A DNA stretch of 64,000 nt, from NCBI GenBank assembly GCA_900549725.1, contig URPL01000004.1, positions 1 through 64,000 of the forward strand, written 5' to 3'. The translations under genes and the position numbers were made by a program. This DNA is from an uncultured Eubacteriales bacterium. GTDB taxonomy: Bacteria > Bacillota > Clostridia > Oscillospirales > CAG-272. Under the pieces are notes generated by a model. That model did no database searches. It was not told the origin of the DNA and saw nothing but the letters and a program-made list of their open reading frames with translations. Of the stretch, positions 42,870 to 51,449 are shown one piece after another (the first letter of the stretch is position 1; the number at the start of each line of letters is the position of its first letter).

Positions 42870-42921
42870 GTACAAAAATACGGTTGTAAAAATCAACCGA
42901 TGTATTAAGGAGATAAAATCC

Positions 42922-43518
42922 GTGAAAACTACACATGGTATTTTTGTGAGATCGGCAGCTGCGGCGCTGTGCTTTATCATGATGCTTTGCTCGGCCGCCT
43001 GCTCTTCCGCAAAGGAGTCCGGTGAAACAACCGAATTGCCAACACAATCCGAACAATCAAAACAAGCCGAGTATCCGGAAAAAACGGAACTTATGACAGA
43101 ATTCAAATATTCCTTTAACTATACGGATTGGACTGTTCCGAAAACAGATGACGAGCCTTTCAAGGATATAACCGAAATACCGTCCAACAGCGGAAAAATC
43201 GTGTATTTCAACATCGAAAACCATGAGGCAACACCTATAAATTACCAGCTTAAGCTTACAATGACCGAAGGTACGGCAGGAAGCGCAGAGTTTGGATACA
43301 TTGCTCCCGTTCAGGCTGCGTACGAAACTTTAGGTTCCGCAGTCAGAAATGTGATCGAATCGAAGCCGCTTGATTCGGGATATGTTTTTTCAAGCACTCT
43401 TGAAGCAAATGAATCCGTCACCGTTGCGCTTGTGCTGTATTGCGCAGCAGGCACTGTCGGTGCCGAGTCAAGATTGAGCATCTCCTATGACGCCGCTGCC
43501 GTTTCCGAATCAAATTAA
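42922..43518 (+). CDS. Putative exported lipoprotein of unknown function
   Basis: This 198-residue protein begins with a signal peptide (hydrophobic residues 11-26) ending in SAAC (Cys27), a lipobox-like site without the usual Leu. A Ser/Thr/Glu/Gln-rich linker (28-60) is followed by a probable beta-sandwich domain with alternating hydrophobic strands such as GKIVYFNIENHE, NYQLKLTMTEG and ESVTVALVLYCAAG. No family was recognised. The GTG at 42922 is chosen because AAGGAG lies nine bases upstream; other in-frame starts upstream lack this. Codon use (ACA, TCA, GAA, AAA) is AT-richer than in neighbouring genes, which suggests recent acquisition or weak expression. Confidence 0.7.
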   Translation: MKTTHGIFVRSAAAALCFIMMLCSAACSSAKESGETTELPTQSEQSKQAEYPEKTELMTEFKYSFNYTDWTVPKTDDEPFKDITEIPSNSGKIVYFNIENHEATPINYQLKLTMTEGTAGSAEFGYIAPVQAAYETLGSAVRNVIESKPLDSGYVFSSTLEANESVTVALVLYCAAGTVGAESRLSISYDAAAVSESN

Positions 43519-43560
43519 TCTCTGACAGCTGCCATCGGATTTTACAACAGCATAACAATA

Positions 43561-43589
43561 AGAGCAGGCGAAAGCCTGCTCTGCTTTTA
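43561..43589 (+). terminator. Terminator after the lipoprotein gene
   Basis: AGAGCAGGC and GCCTGCTCT form a perfect 9-bp stem with a GAAA tetraloop, followed by GCTTTTAT. It lies 43 bases after the stop codon. Confidence 0.8.
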
Positions 43590-43592
43590 TAA

Positions 43593-43754
43593 AACCGCAT
43601 AGGGGCAGAAAAATCGAGTGCTCATAAGGGAAAATCCCTTCATGGCGTCAACGACGTACCAACCGATATTTTCTTTACGGCAGCGGGGATTCTCAATGTC
43701 CCTGCTGAAAAAGAACGGTTTGGCGCAATGGAAAAATGCGTAAAAAGCCATTGA
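43593..43754 (+). pseudogene. Possible relic of a HAD-like hydrolase C-terminal region
   Basis: A 53-codon frame with no usable start encodes VPTDIFFTAAGILNVPAE and ends FGAMEKCVKSH. The first stretch loosely resembles the PDIFLxAAxxLxVxPE block of HAD-family phosphatases, but the following catalytic segment is missing. The resemblance is short and may be accidental. Confidence 0.2.
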
Positions 43755-43772
43755 AAACTGCTTGAAACATGG

Positions 43773-43806
43773 AAAACGGTGCAGCCCTCACGGGCTGCAC
43801 CGTTTT
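43773..43806 (-). terminator. Terminator of the cardiolipin synthase gene
   Basis: A perfect 15-bp stem, AAAACGGTGCAGCCC against GGGCTGCACCGTTTT, closes a four-base loop and supplies T tracts in both directions. It lies 58 bases after the cls stop on the minus strand. Confidence 0.88.
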
Positions 43807-43863
43807 CTGCACAGCAACTGTCCTTTAGAGTACGCCTCTCAAGGCAAGTTTTTTTGCCGCATC

Positions 43864-45417
43864 TTACATTAAAGGGGCAAACAGCCGCAAAACCGAAGAG
43901 AGCAGCTTTTTCCCGAGATGCTCTTTTTTCATCTGCGCAAGCGTCATTTGCCCACATGCGGAAAGGGTTTTGGTGTAGTCCTGCTCCATTTGTGCGATCG
44001 CGCTGCTGCGCACCATCAGAACGCCGCATTCCAGCTGCAGATAAAAGCTGCGGTAGTCAAAATTAACCGAGCCGCAAACGCCCACTTCCCCATCCGCCAC
44101 AAGATTTTTGGCATGAATAAATCCCGGCGTGTATTCATAGACGGAAACCCCCGCCTCGATCAGCTCCCGATAATAGCTGCGCGTGATCAGATGCACATAC
44201 CATTTATCGGCGATATGGGGTGTGATCACCGTAATGGAAACACCGCGTGCCGCCGCAAGCTTGATTGCAGTCAGCGTTTCCTCATCGACGATAAAATACG
44301 GCGTTGTGATTTTGATATAGCGTTTTGCGCCGTTGATAGCGTTGAGATATATATCCCTGCCGATCTGCTTGCGGTCATAGGGATTATCGCCGTATGGCAT
44401 CACAAGCCCGTCGCGCGCCGCCATAGTCATATGGGAAAGATAGAAGCGGCGGCTTTGGGCAATGCTTTGCTGCTCCTCTTCTTCCCCCAAAAGTTCCCAA
44501 AGGCAGCGGAACATCATGGTAAACGAGGTCACCCCGTCGCCGCGAAGCATAATACCGGCGTCCTTCCAATGCCCGAAGAGCCGCGTGGCATTGATATATT
44601 CATCGGAGAGATTGATGCCGCCGGTGAATGCAACCGCACCGTCAATCACCAGAATTTTGCGATGGTCGCGCTTGTTTTGCCATGCCGCCGTGAGAGGGAT
44701 CAGCGGATTATAGACGCGGCATTTGATTCCCATCTCTTCCAGCCTTTTTTCATAGCCCCAGGGCAAATGGCGGATGGTGCCGATATCGTCGTAAATAATG
44801 CGAACATCGACGCCTTCGGCGGCTTTTCGCCTCAGAATCGACAGAATTTCATTCCACATCTTTCCGGGAGCAATGATAAAATATTCAAGATAAATAAATT
44901 CCCGCGCGCCGCCAAGCGCCTCTTTCATTGCCGGAAAAAGCGCATCGCCCAGGGGAAAATAACGCGTCGCCGTATTGGCGTAGAGCGGGCAGCCGCAAAG
45001 CGTGTGCACGCAGCGCAGCTGGCCGGCAAGGGTCGGGTCGATATATTCAACCGCCTCCATGCCGCTTGGCACGGTATCATAATGCTCCCGCTCGCTTTGG
45101 TCAAGATGCGCCAGTCGCCCCATGACCCGCTTGTTGAAAAAACCAGCATACAGCGTTAAATAGACAACGCCGCCGAACAGGGGAAACAGCAGTATCGGTA
45201 TCACCATTGCAAGCTTATACCCAAGATTCATTTCCCGATTGATCACGATCAGAACAACGATCACGCTGATGCCGAGAAAGACAAAATAAAACCAGGTAAA
45301 ATAATCGGAGAAACGGGAAACCACTAAAATCAGCGCCACAAGCTGCAAAAGAATCATGCCGAGCACGATCACAAGACGGGAAAACACTTTGGAAAAGAGC
45401 TTTCTGAAAATGTGCAT
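43864..45417 (-). CDS. cls: Cardiolipin synthase (phospholipase D family)
   Basis: This 517-residue membrane enzyme joins two phosphatidylglycerols to make cardiolipin. The N-terminus has two or three hydrophobic spans (residues about 12-95). The two catalytic HKD motifs are in HRKILVIDGAVAFTGGINL and HAKNLVADGEVGVCGSVNFD. Length fits bacterial Cls. An ATG three codons upstream is possible but lies only one or two bases after AGGAGG, so the ATG at 45417, ten bases after it, is preferred. It is a single-gene unit with its own promoter and terminator. Confidence 0.94.
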   Translation of the reverse strand: MHIFRKLFSKVFSRLVIVLGMILLQLVALILVVSRFSDYFTWFYFVFLGISVIVVLIVINREMNLGYKLAMVIPILLFPLFGGVVYLTLYAGFFNKRVMGRLAHLDQSEREHYDTVPSGMEAVEYIDPTLAGQLRCVHTLCGCPLYANTATRYFPLGDALFPAMKEALGGAREFIYLEYFIIAPGKMWNEILSILRRKAAEGVDVRIIYDDIGTIRHLPWGYEKRLEEMGIKCRVYNPLIPLTAAWQNKRDHRKILVIDGAVAFTGGINLSDEYINATRLFGHWKDAGIMLRGDGVTSFTMMFRCLWELLGEEEEQQSIAQSRRFYLSHMTMAARDGLVMPYGDNPYDRKQIGRDIYLNAINGAKRYIKITTPYFIVDEETLTAIKLAAARGVSITVITPHIADKWYVHLITRSYYRELIEAGVSVYEYTPGFIHAKNLVADGEVGVCGSVNFDYRSFYLQLECGVLMVRSSAIAQMEQDYTKTLSACGQMTLAQMKKEHLGKKLLSSVLRLFAPLM

Positions 45418-45464
45418 GCGTGTCATTCCTCCTTTATCAACTCAGCTCCGAGCCGTCAAATGGT

Positions 45465-45493
45465 AGTATACCACAGATATGAATTTTTTGCAA
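45465..45493 (-). promoter_or_regulatory. Promoter of the cardiolipin synthase gene
   Basis: On the minus strand, TTGCAA and TATACT are separated by 17 bases, 48 bases upstream of the start. Confidence 0.78.
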
Positions 45494-45494
45494 C

Positions 45495-45527
45495 AAAAAA
45501 TGAGAGCCCGAAAAGCTCTCATTTTTT
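45495..45527 (-). terminator. Terminator of the dehydrogenase/isomerase operon
   Basis: AAAAAATGAGAGC pairs with GCTCTCATTTTTT across a seven-base loop, giving a T tract on the minus strand just after the Gfo/Idh/MocA gene. It directly abuts the -35 box of the next promoter. Confidence 0.88.
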
Positions 45528-45536
45528 CGTTTTTAC

Positions 45537-46583
45537 TCAAAGGGAAACCTTGATTCTCTGACGCTCCGCCTCTGAACGGAACGCCGCCTCTATAACGCGC
45601 AGCACGCGCAGCATCTGCGCATGCGTCACCATCTGCTCGCACTTGCCGTCGATTGCATCTGCAAAATTCCGATAAAAATCATGCACATCGGAATGCGGTC
45701 GCTCCACCTCATAGCAGCGCAGTGTCACGCTGTCGCGCGGCGCCATGGTTTTTGTAAGCCCTGCAGCCGTCTGCACGGGCAGAACCTCGCTCTCGTGCCA
45801 ATGCGTGCAAAGCGCAACCTTTGTTTTCTGCTGCCAATCCTCCAGGCGAGCCGTGCCTTTTTCGCAAAGCAGATAAAACCGCGGCATGGGCAAAAAGTTA
45901 TAGGTGCCGACCTCGACAAACGCCTCAACTCCGCCCTCAAAGCCGAGTTGCAGACGGAAACCGTCGTCTACCTCTTTATTCGTGATATGATCAAACAGGC
46001 AGTTGACCTCCGTAAGCTTTTGCGGGAACAGGCAGAGAATCTGATCAATCAGATGTACGCCCCAGTCATACAGCATGCCGCCGCCGTATTGCCGCAGCCC
46101 GCGCCAGTCGCTCGGGATGCCGCGGGAGCCGTGAATGCGGGATTCAATGCGGATCGGCGCGCCGATCTCGCCGCTTTGGCACAGCTGCTTCATTGCCAAG
46201 AAGTCCACATCAAAGCGGCGGTTTTGATGCACCGTAAACAAAACGCCGTTTTCCCTTGCGCATGCGATCATCTGCTCGAGATCCGAAACGCTCAGCGCCA
46301 CGGGCTTTTCGCAAATCACATGCTTATGCGCCTTTAAACACCGCAAAACAACCGGAAGATGCTGGTCGTTCGGGATCGCGATTGTGACCTCCTCGACCCG
46401 CGAATCTCCCAAAAGCTCCTGCTCCGTGCGATAGGTGGGAATACCGCGGCTCTTTGCAAGCTCCGTGCGCGCGGGGTCGATATCATATACGCCGGCAAGC
46501 TGCCAGGTATCGCTGTTTTGCAAATGCTGCACATGCCAGCTGCCCATTCCGCCGTACCCGATGACGGCTGCAAATTTTTTCAT
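45537..46583 (-). CDS. Gfo/Idh/MocA-family oxidoreductase
   Basis: This is a 348-residue NAD(P)-dependent sugar or polyol dehydrogenase. The N-terminal Rossmann motif is AVIGYGGMGSWH. The catalytic EKPVALS-type lysine segment is CEKPVALSVSDLEQMI, followed by the C-terminal alpha/beta domain with GGMLYDWGVHLIDQI (the usual catalytic Asp/His helix). The substrate is unknown; such enzymes oxidise sugars, inositols or glycosides. It follows a sugar-phosphate isomerase gene in the same operon, so the two likely act in one carbohydrate pathway. The ATG at 46583 is preferred over a TTG two codons upstream. Confidence 0.92.
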   Translation of the reverse strand: MKKFAAVIGYGGMGSWHVQHLQNSDTWQLAGVYDIDPARTELAKSRGIPTYRTEQELLGDSRVEEVTIAIPNDQHLPVVLRCLKAHKHVICEKPVALSVSDLEQMIACARENGVLFTVHQNRRFDVDFLAMKQLCQSGEIGAPIRIESRIHGSRGIPSDWRGLRQYGGGMLYDWGVHLIDQILCLFPQKLTEVNCLFDHITNKEVDDGFRLQLGFEGGVEAFVEVGTYNFLPMPRFYLLCEKGTARLEDWQQKTKVALCTHWHESEVLPVQTAAGLTKTMAPRDSVTLRCYEVERPHSDVHDFYRNFADAIDGKCEQMVTHAQMLRVLRVIEAAFRSEAERQRIKVSL

Positions 46584-46627
46584 AGCCAAAACACCAATCT
46601 ATGCCTTTCTCTCGGAAACGATTCGTT

Positions 46628-47596
46628 TTATGCCCAGCTCATGGTAGAGGGCTTGGGATCGCGAATCAAAATTTTGCTGAGGAATTTCACAGCCTTGGAA
46701 AGTCCTTCGTCCACGCTCATCAGGCTGTCTTCATGCTCAATGCTCATAACCTTATCATAGCCGACAAGGCGCAGTGCGCTGACCATATCGCGCCAGTATT
46801 CCTCGCTGTTGCCGTAGCCGCAGGCACGGAAAACCCAGCTGCGGTGAATCTCATCGCCGTAATGCTTCGTATCAAGAACGCCGAATTTTGCGGTGTTGTA
46901 TTTGTCAACACGGGTATCCTTTGCATGGAAGTGATAAATGGAATCTCCCAGGGCGCGGATTGCCGCAACCGGCTCGATCCCCTGCCAGATCAGATGAGAG
47001 GGGTCAAAGTTTGCGCCGATGGTATCGCCCGCGGCGGCGCGCAATTTCAGCAGCGTTTCCGGATTATATACGCAGAAGCCGGGATGCATTTCCAGCGCGA
47101 TTTTTGTCACGCCGTGCGCATTGGCAAATTTGACGGCCTCTTTCCAATAGGGAATCAGGACCTCGTTCCACTGATAGTCCAAAATTGCGAGGAAATCCTC
47201 CGGCCAGGGGCAGGTCACCCAGTTGGGATATTTTGCGCCCTCGTGGTCGCCCGGGCAGCCGCTGAAGGTCACCACGGTATCAATGCCGATTTTCTCCGCC
47301 AAAAGGACGGTCTGACGGAAATCCTGCTCAAAGGCCGAGGCAATCTCTTTGTTGGGATGCACACAGTTTCCGTGTGTAGAAAGCGCGCTGATCTTCATGT
47401 TGTGGCGCTTGAAGGTATCCAAAAATTCAGCAAGCGCCTTATCGTCCCGCAGCAAAACCGCAGGATCGCAATGCGCCTTGCCCGGAAATCCGCCGCAGCC
47501 GATCTCCGCCATAGTGACCCCCATGGAGCTGAGCTGTGCCAGCACATCATCCAGTGGACGGTTTGCATATAAATTCGTTAAAACACCGAGTTCCAT
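46628..47596 (-). CDS. Sugar phosphate isomerase/epimerase family protein (AP-endonuclease 2 fold)
   Basis: This is a 322-residue TIM-barrel protein of the xylose-isomerase-like family. Likely divalent-metal ligands are the acidic and His residues of ALEMHPGF, GANFDPSH, YHFHAKDTR and MSIEHEDS. Relatives isomerise or epimerise keto-sugars, inosose or glycoside-derived intermediates. It is the first gene of a two-gene operon with the dehydrogenase, from a clear promoter with a palindrome-like element just downstream. The exact substrate cannot be deduced. Confidence 0.9.
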   Translation of the reverse strand: MELGVLTNLYANRPLDDVLAQLSSMGVTMAEIGCGGFPGKAHCDPAVLLRDDKALAEFLDTFKRHNMKISALSTHGNCVHPNKEIASAFEQDFRQTVLLAEKIGIDTVVTFSGCPGDHEGAKYPNWVTCPWPEDFLAILDYQWNEVLIPYWKEAVKFANAHGVTKIALEMHPGFCVYNPETLLKLRAAAGDTIGANFDPSHLIWQGIEPVAAIRALGDSIYHFHAKDTRVDKYNTAKFGVLDTKHYGDEIHRSWVFRACGYGNSEEYWRDMVSALRLVGYDKVMSIEHEDSLMSVDEGLSKAVKFLSKILIRDPKPSTMSWA

Positions 47597-47624
47597 CTCT
47601 ATCGGTTACTCCTTTCGGACATGC

Positions 47625-47642
47625 CAAAAATGCATGTTTTTG
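47625..47642 (-). promoter_or_regulatory. Possible operator for the isomerase/dehydrogenase operon
   Basis: CAAAAATGCATGTTTTTG is an imperfect palindrome centred on TGCA. It lies between the -10 box and the start codon, where a repressor could act. No regulator is encoded nearby. Confidence 0.35.
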
Positions 47643-47651
47643 ACTGCAACT

Positions 47652-47680
47652 ATTATATATGATTGCGATGTACATTGCAA
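47652..47680 (-). promoter_or_regulatory. Promoter of the isomerase/dehydrogenase operon
   Basis: On the minus strand, TTGCAA and TATAAT are separated by 17 bases, about 56 bases upstream of the start codon. Confidence 0.8.
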
Positions 47681-47760
47681 GGGAAAGCGTGTAATTTTTT
47701 TGCTTTTTTCTCAAAAACAAACGGCAGGCACACATTTTTTCAAAGTATCTTCTTTCAATA

Positions 47761-47790
47761 GCAAAGCGGCAGCCTCGGCTGCCGCTTTGC
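47761..47790 (-). terminator. Strong hairpin after the SLH-protein gene
   Basis: A perfect 14-bp stem (GCAAAGCGGCAGCC against GGCTGCCGCTTTGC) with a two-base loop lies just after the SLH gene. It lacks a T tract on the minus strand, so it may stop transcription less efficiently or protect the mRNA end. Confidence 0.55.
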
Positions 47791-47799
47791 GGAAACGCT

Positions 47800-50700
47800 T
47801 TATCTTTCGAGAACCGTGGGGTTTGCCATGCAGAATGCACGGAAGATGGTTGCAACCTCGGCGCGGGTCGCCGTGGCCTGCGGCTGGAATTCATAGGTGC
47901 CGTCGATCGGCTTGCCCACGATATAGCCGTTGTTCTTCATCACATTCACAGCCTCGCTTGCCCAGGTCGCGATCTTTGCGGCATCGGCAAAGGCAACGCC
48001 GTTGTCTTCTTTCTTTGCAAGGTCATCATAAATGCCGAGATACTTCGCATAGTTTGCGAGCATGAGGCACATTTCCTGGCGGGTAATCTTCTGCTCGGGC
48101 AGGAAAATGCCGCCCGGATATCCGGAAACAATGCCGGTATCCGCCGCCCACTTAACAGCCTTTGTATACCACTTGCCGCTCAGAACATCGCTGAAGCGAT
48201 CCACGGTGAGATTGTTTTCGTTATCCACGCCCTCAAGGTTTGCAAGCACGCGGCAGAACATTGCGCGGTTCATCGGCGTGTTCGGCTCAAAGGTCGTGTC
48301 GCTTGTGCCCTTGAACAGGTTATTCTGATTTGCATACTTCACGGATGCATAGAACCACTTGTCCTCCGGGACATCCTCAAACGGATTGACCCAGGCAAGC
48401 CTTGGAATGGCCTCCTCCGCTACCTTTTCGCCGCACACCGTGCACTTCTTATAGCGGCAGCCGTCTTCCGTTTCGGTCGCTTCTTTTTCCACGATCCATT
48501 CACCGGGGATATGGCCCAGCGCCGGCTTCTCTACCTTGGTGGTATAGTCGCAGCGTGTGCAGGTATCGTATGCATCCCAGCCTGCTTCGGTGCAGCTCGG
48601 AGCTTTGGCTTCATGATGGATATATTCGTGCCCGAGCGCGTCTTCTGCTTCATAGGTCGTATAATCGCAGCGATTGCAAGTGTCATATGCTTTGTAGCCT
48701 GCCTCCGTGCAGGTTGCGGGCTTCGCCGCATGATGCGCAAGATCATGGCCGAGCGCCGGCTTCTCTACCTTGGTGGTGTAGTCGCAGCGTGTGCAGGTGT
48801 CGTATGCATCCCAGCCCGCTTCGGTGCAGCTCGGCGCTTTTGCGTCGTGATGCACAGGATCATGGCCGAGCGCCGGCTTTTCCACCTTGGTGGTATAGTC
48901 GCAGCGCGTGCAGGTGTCGTATGCATCCCAGCCCGCTTCGGTGCAGGTCTGCGCCTTTGCGTCGTGATGCACGGGATTATGGCCGAGCGCCGGCTTTTCC
49001 ACCTTGGTGGTGTAGTCGCAGCGTGTGCAGGTGTCGTATGCATCCCAGCCCGCTTCGGTGCAGGTCTGCGCCTTTGCGTCGTGATGCGCAAGATCATGGC
49101 CGGGCGCGCGATCCACTTGAAGATCGGTCGCTTCGCAGCCGGAAACGGTGCACCTGCGCTCGTAAACCTTGCCATGCTCGCAATCGTCATACTTCAGCTC
49201 AAAATCGCCCCAGGTATGCTCATGGTCGTATTCTTCCGAATCCGTTACAGCGCAGTTTTCACAGGTGCGATGGCGCAGTCCTTTTTGCGTGCCGGTCGGC
49301 TCGCGGTCAATAACCCAGTTGCCCCAGACATGGGCAGCCGCTGCGGAAACGGTGTTTTCATTGGTATCAACGGTTTGGCAAACGGTGCAGCTGCGCGTAT
49401 AAACGCGAACGGTGGTGCAGTCATCCTCATAACCGTCTTTCAGCACCCATTCGCCCCAGGTGTGGTCAGTGGTGCCGAGCTCATGGTAGGTAGTGTAGTC
49501 GCAGCGCTTGCACTCGTCATAGGCATCCCAGCCGATCTCGGAGCATGTCGGCGCTTTTGCCTCGTGATGCTCCAGGTCATGGCCGGGTGCGCGGTCGACC
49601 TTCTGAACGGGGTCTGCTTCGCCGCACTCGGTGCATTTGCGCTCCTCCACCTTGCCGTGCTCGCAATCATCAAAAATTACGGTATAGTCGCCCCAGGTGT
49701 GCTCATGAGGCCCCGGCTGATCACCGCCTGCGGGAACTACCTTTTCTTCCAAAATAGTGCCGCACACGGTGCAAAGGCGCACCATGGTATGGGTGAATTC
49801 ATTGCTGTCCTTATGGTTTTTCTTGATCGTCCAGTCGGCAGCGGGGGTATGCTCTGCCGTCGGGGCGCCGTTCTCGGCATATGCTTCAAAATTGCCGCCG
49901 TGCTCCTGCTCTGTTTCGGAATTCTTCGGCGTATAACCGTAAACGTTCACTCTGTCATAGTTTTTGCAACGTTTTTCGGTCCAAGCCGATCCGAGGCAAG
50001 GAAGCTCAGATGTATATTCAAGAGAGCCCCTAGTTCTGTCAACATGGCCGATTGCGGGCAGTGCCATTTCTTCGGAATGATCACAATAGCGACACTTCAC
50101 CAGTCCCCAGCCGTCGTCTTCGCAGGTTGCCGGTATATCAATCCGCAGCACATAGGTGTTGCATTCTTCCTGATAAGGCGCCTTTTTAGAGGCCGTATTT
50201 TCTTTTGCAAAATTGACTGCAAAATCAAAGTTGTAGGTATGGTTATCGGGATCCTTATCAATCGTCTGCGTATAGGATGCGCCGCAGAGCTTGCAGGTAT
50301 AGGTCATAACGCCGTTGCTCTGGCAGGTGGCGGCAGTGGTAACTCTGCCGTTGTCATAGGTATGGTTGCCGTCGCCGCAATCCGGGAATGCAACGGAACC
50401 GCCTGCCGTCATGCTCGGGTGCGCTGCGGGCAGGCTCTTGGTAGAGGTGTTGGTGGAGACGCCTTCCATATAGGTGGAAGAAACCATCCAGCGATACTCG
50501 CTTGCCAAGGGGCCGTAGCCGTTGATATAGTTGGTAGACTCAACCCAGCAGTGATCGACCAACGACGCAGCAACACCCATCGTTGTTCCCTGCTGCACGG
50601 TAACAGCATTCATTTTGTTGTTTGCCGGGGTCTGATAAGCGGTCATATCCAGCACAAACTCCATGGTGTAAGTACCGCCGTTGTCGTTTGCGTTGCGAAC

Positions 50701-51408
50701 GACATTCACCCTGACATCAAAATATTTGTCGCAATCTGCATCGAAATAATACTTTGAGCCGATTTTCGCATACTTATTGCCGTGGATATCGGCTTTGAAG
50801 TGGAATGCACCGCCGTTACTATCTACAGTCTCTTCATTTTCGCCAAGGTTTGTAAATTTGTTTTCAGGGTCGAGGAAGAGCTCAATACCGTCAACATGCC
50901 AGAACAGGTTGGACTGATGGTCATTGCGGGCTGCATCCAGCGCATTATCATATGGCGGAGTAACCCCGGGGGCAAGCTTATGCGCGTCCTCCAAAAAAGC
51001 ACCGGGAACTTTGACGAAATCCTCATCGGAATACTTCGACCAGTCGACATCCTTGCGTTTTTCCTTAATGTAATCGTTAAACACGCGGGAATCGCCGACG
51101 GTATCGTCGAAATCGGTATCTGTTGCTTCCACAAAGACATTCAGCTTGGTATAATCCTCGGAGAACAACCACCAGATCGTACCGCTAGCGTTACCGAGAG
51201 GGTTGTCGGGGTTGACATCCTCATGAAGCGTGAATTCCTTTCTCAGGCCGAATGCCTCATAGGCGCTGTCCTTTTGTGCATCAAGATCAATAATTCCTTT
51301 GAAATTATTGATGATGCCTGCATCTGTACCATTGCTTGCGCTGACCGCGAGCGGCAAAATGCCGAGCAGCATCAGCACGGTGAGAAGCAAAGCTACTGTT
51401 TTTTTCAT
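47800..51408 (-). CDS. SLH-domain surface protein with CBM9-like domain and Cys/His-rich repeats
   Basis: This 1202-residue secreted protein has a signal peptide (residues 1-24, cleaved after AVSA). Residues about 30-330 resemble family-9 carbohydrate-binding/DOMON-like domains (WWLFSEDYTKLNVFVEATD, DGIELFLDPENKF, then FHFKADIHGNKYAKIG). Residues about 350-770 hold irregular HTWG- and CxxC-containing modules. Residues about 770-965 are five tandem 39-residue repeats. Residues about 1005-1202 are three SLH domains that anchor the protein to a pyruvylated wall polymer. It probably displays carbohydrate-binding and possibly zinc-binding modules on the cell surface. No catalytic domain was recognised. 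GGAGG lies nine bases before the ATG, with a promoter upstream. Confidence 0.88.
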   Translation of the reverse strand: MKKTVALLLTVLMLLGILPLAVSASNGTDAGIINNFKGIIDLDAQKDSAYEAFGLRKEFTLHEDVNPDNPLGNASGTIWWLFSEDYTKLNVFVEATDTDFDDTVGDSRVFNDYIKEKRKDVDWSKYSDEDFVKVPGAFLEDAHKLAPGVTPPYDNALDAARNDHQSNLFWHVDGIELFLDPENKFTNLGENEETVDSNGGAFHFKADIHGNKYAKIGSKYYFDADCDKYFDVRVNVVRNANDNGGTYTMEFVLDMTAYQTPANNKMNAVTVQQGTTMGVAASLVDHCWVESTNYINGYGPLASEYRWMVSSTYMEGVSTNTSTKSLPAAHPSMTAGGSVAFPDCGDGNHTYDNGRVTTAATCQSNGVMTYTCKLCGASYTQTIDKDPDNHTYNFDFAVNFAKENTASKKAPYQEECNTYVLRIDIPATCEDDGWGLVKCRYCDHSEEMALPAIGHVDRTRGSLEYTSELPCLGSAWTEKRCKNYDRVNVYGYTPKNSETEQEHGGNFEAYAENGAPTAEHTPAADWTIKKNHKDSNEFTHTMVRLCTVCGTILEEKVVPAGGDQPGPHEHTWGDYTVIFDDCEHGKVEERKCTECGEADPVQKVDRAPGHDLEHHEAKAPTCSEIGWDAYDECKRCDYTTYHELGTTDHTWGEWVLKDGYEDDCTTVRVYTRSCTVCQTVDTNENTVSAAAAHVWGNWVIDREPTGTQKGLRHRTCENCAVTDSEEYDHEHTWGDFELKYDDCEHGKVYERRCTVSGCEATDLQVDRAPGHDLAHHDAKAQTCTEAGWDAYDTCTRCDYTTKVEKPALGHNPVHHDAKAQTCTEAGWDAYDTCTRCDYTTKVEKPALGHDPVHHDAKAPSCTEAGWDAYDTCTRCDYTTKVEKPALGHDLAHHAAKPATCTEAGYKAYDTCNRCDYTTYEAEDALGHEYIHHEAKAPSCTEAGWDAYDTCTRCDYTTKVEKPALGHIPGEWIVEKEATETEDGCRYKKCTVCGEKVAEEAIPRLAWVNPFEDVPEDKWFYASVKYANQNNLFKGTSDTTFEPNTPMNRAMFCRVLANLEGVDNENNLTVDRFSDVLSGKWYTKAVKWAADTGIVSGYPGGIFLPEQKITRQEMCLMLANYAKYLGIYDDLAKKEDNGVAFADAAKIATWASEAVNVMKNNGYIVGKPIDGTYEFQPQATATRAEVATIFRAFCMANPTVLER
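48512..49097 (-). repeat. Five-unit 117-bp tandem repeat inside the SLH-protein gene
   Basis: The recurring boundary CATGGCC-GCGCC appears at steps of 117 bases (near 48512, 48629, 48746, 48863, 48980 and 49097). Each unit encodes 39 residues: an LGH-x3-HH-x-AK-x2-TC start, EAGWDAYDTCTRCDYTTK, and VEKPA. Units three to five are nearly identical in DNA; the two nearest the SLH end are more diverged. A degenerate single copy lies near 49460-49600. Confidence 0.93.
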
Positions 51409-51449
51409 ATAGAGTTCCTCCGTGATAGAATAATAATCCCTGCACCTTC

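Larger units (their letters stand above)
43519..43863. other. Non-coding gap between the lipoprotein gene and cardiolipin synthase
   Basis: The gap contains two hairpins (43561-43589 and 43773-43806), the inverted copy of the 12-bp repeat (43618-43629), and a 53-codon open frame without a start that may be a gene relic. No complete gene was recognised. Confidence 0.6.

Noticed and set aside
48512..49097. Evenly spaced repeats considered as a CRISPR array
   Set aside because: The 117-bp units are contiguous with no variable spacers and lie in frame inside a protein gene.
48511..50757. 748-codon plus-strand frame with repeats opposite the SLH gene
   Set aside because: The repeats are the reverse reading of the true 39-residue repeats; the minus-strand gene has a signal peptide and SLH domains.
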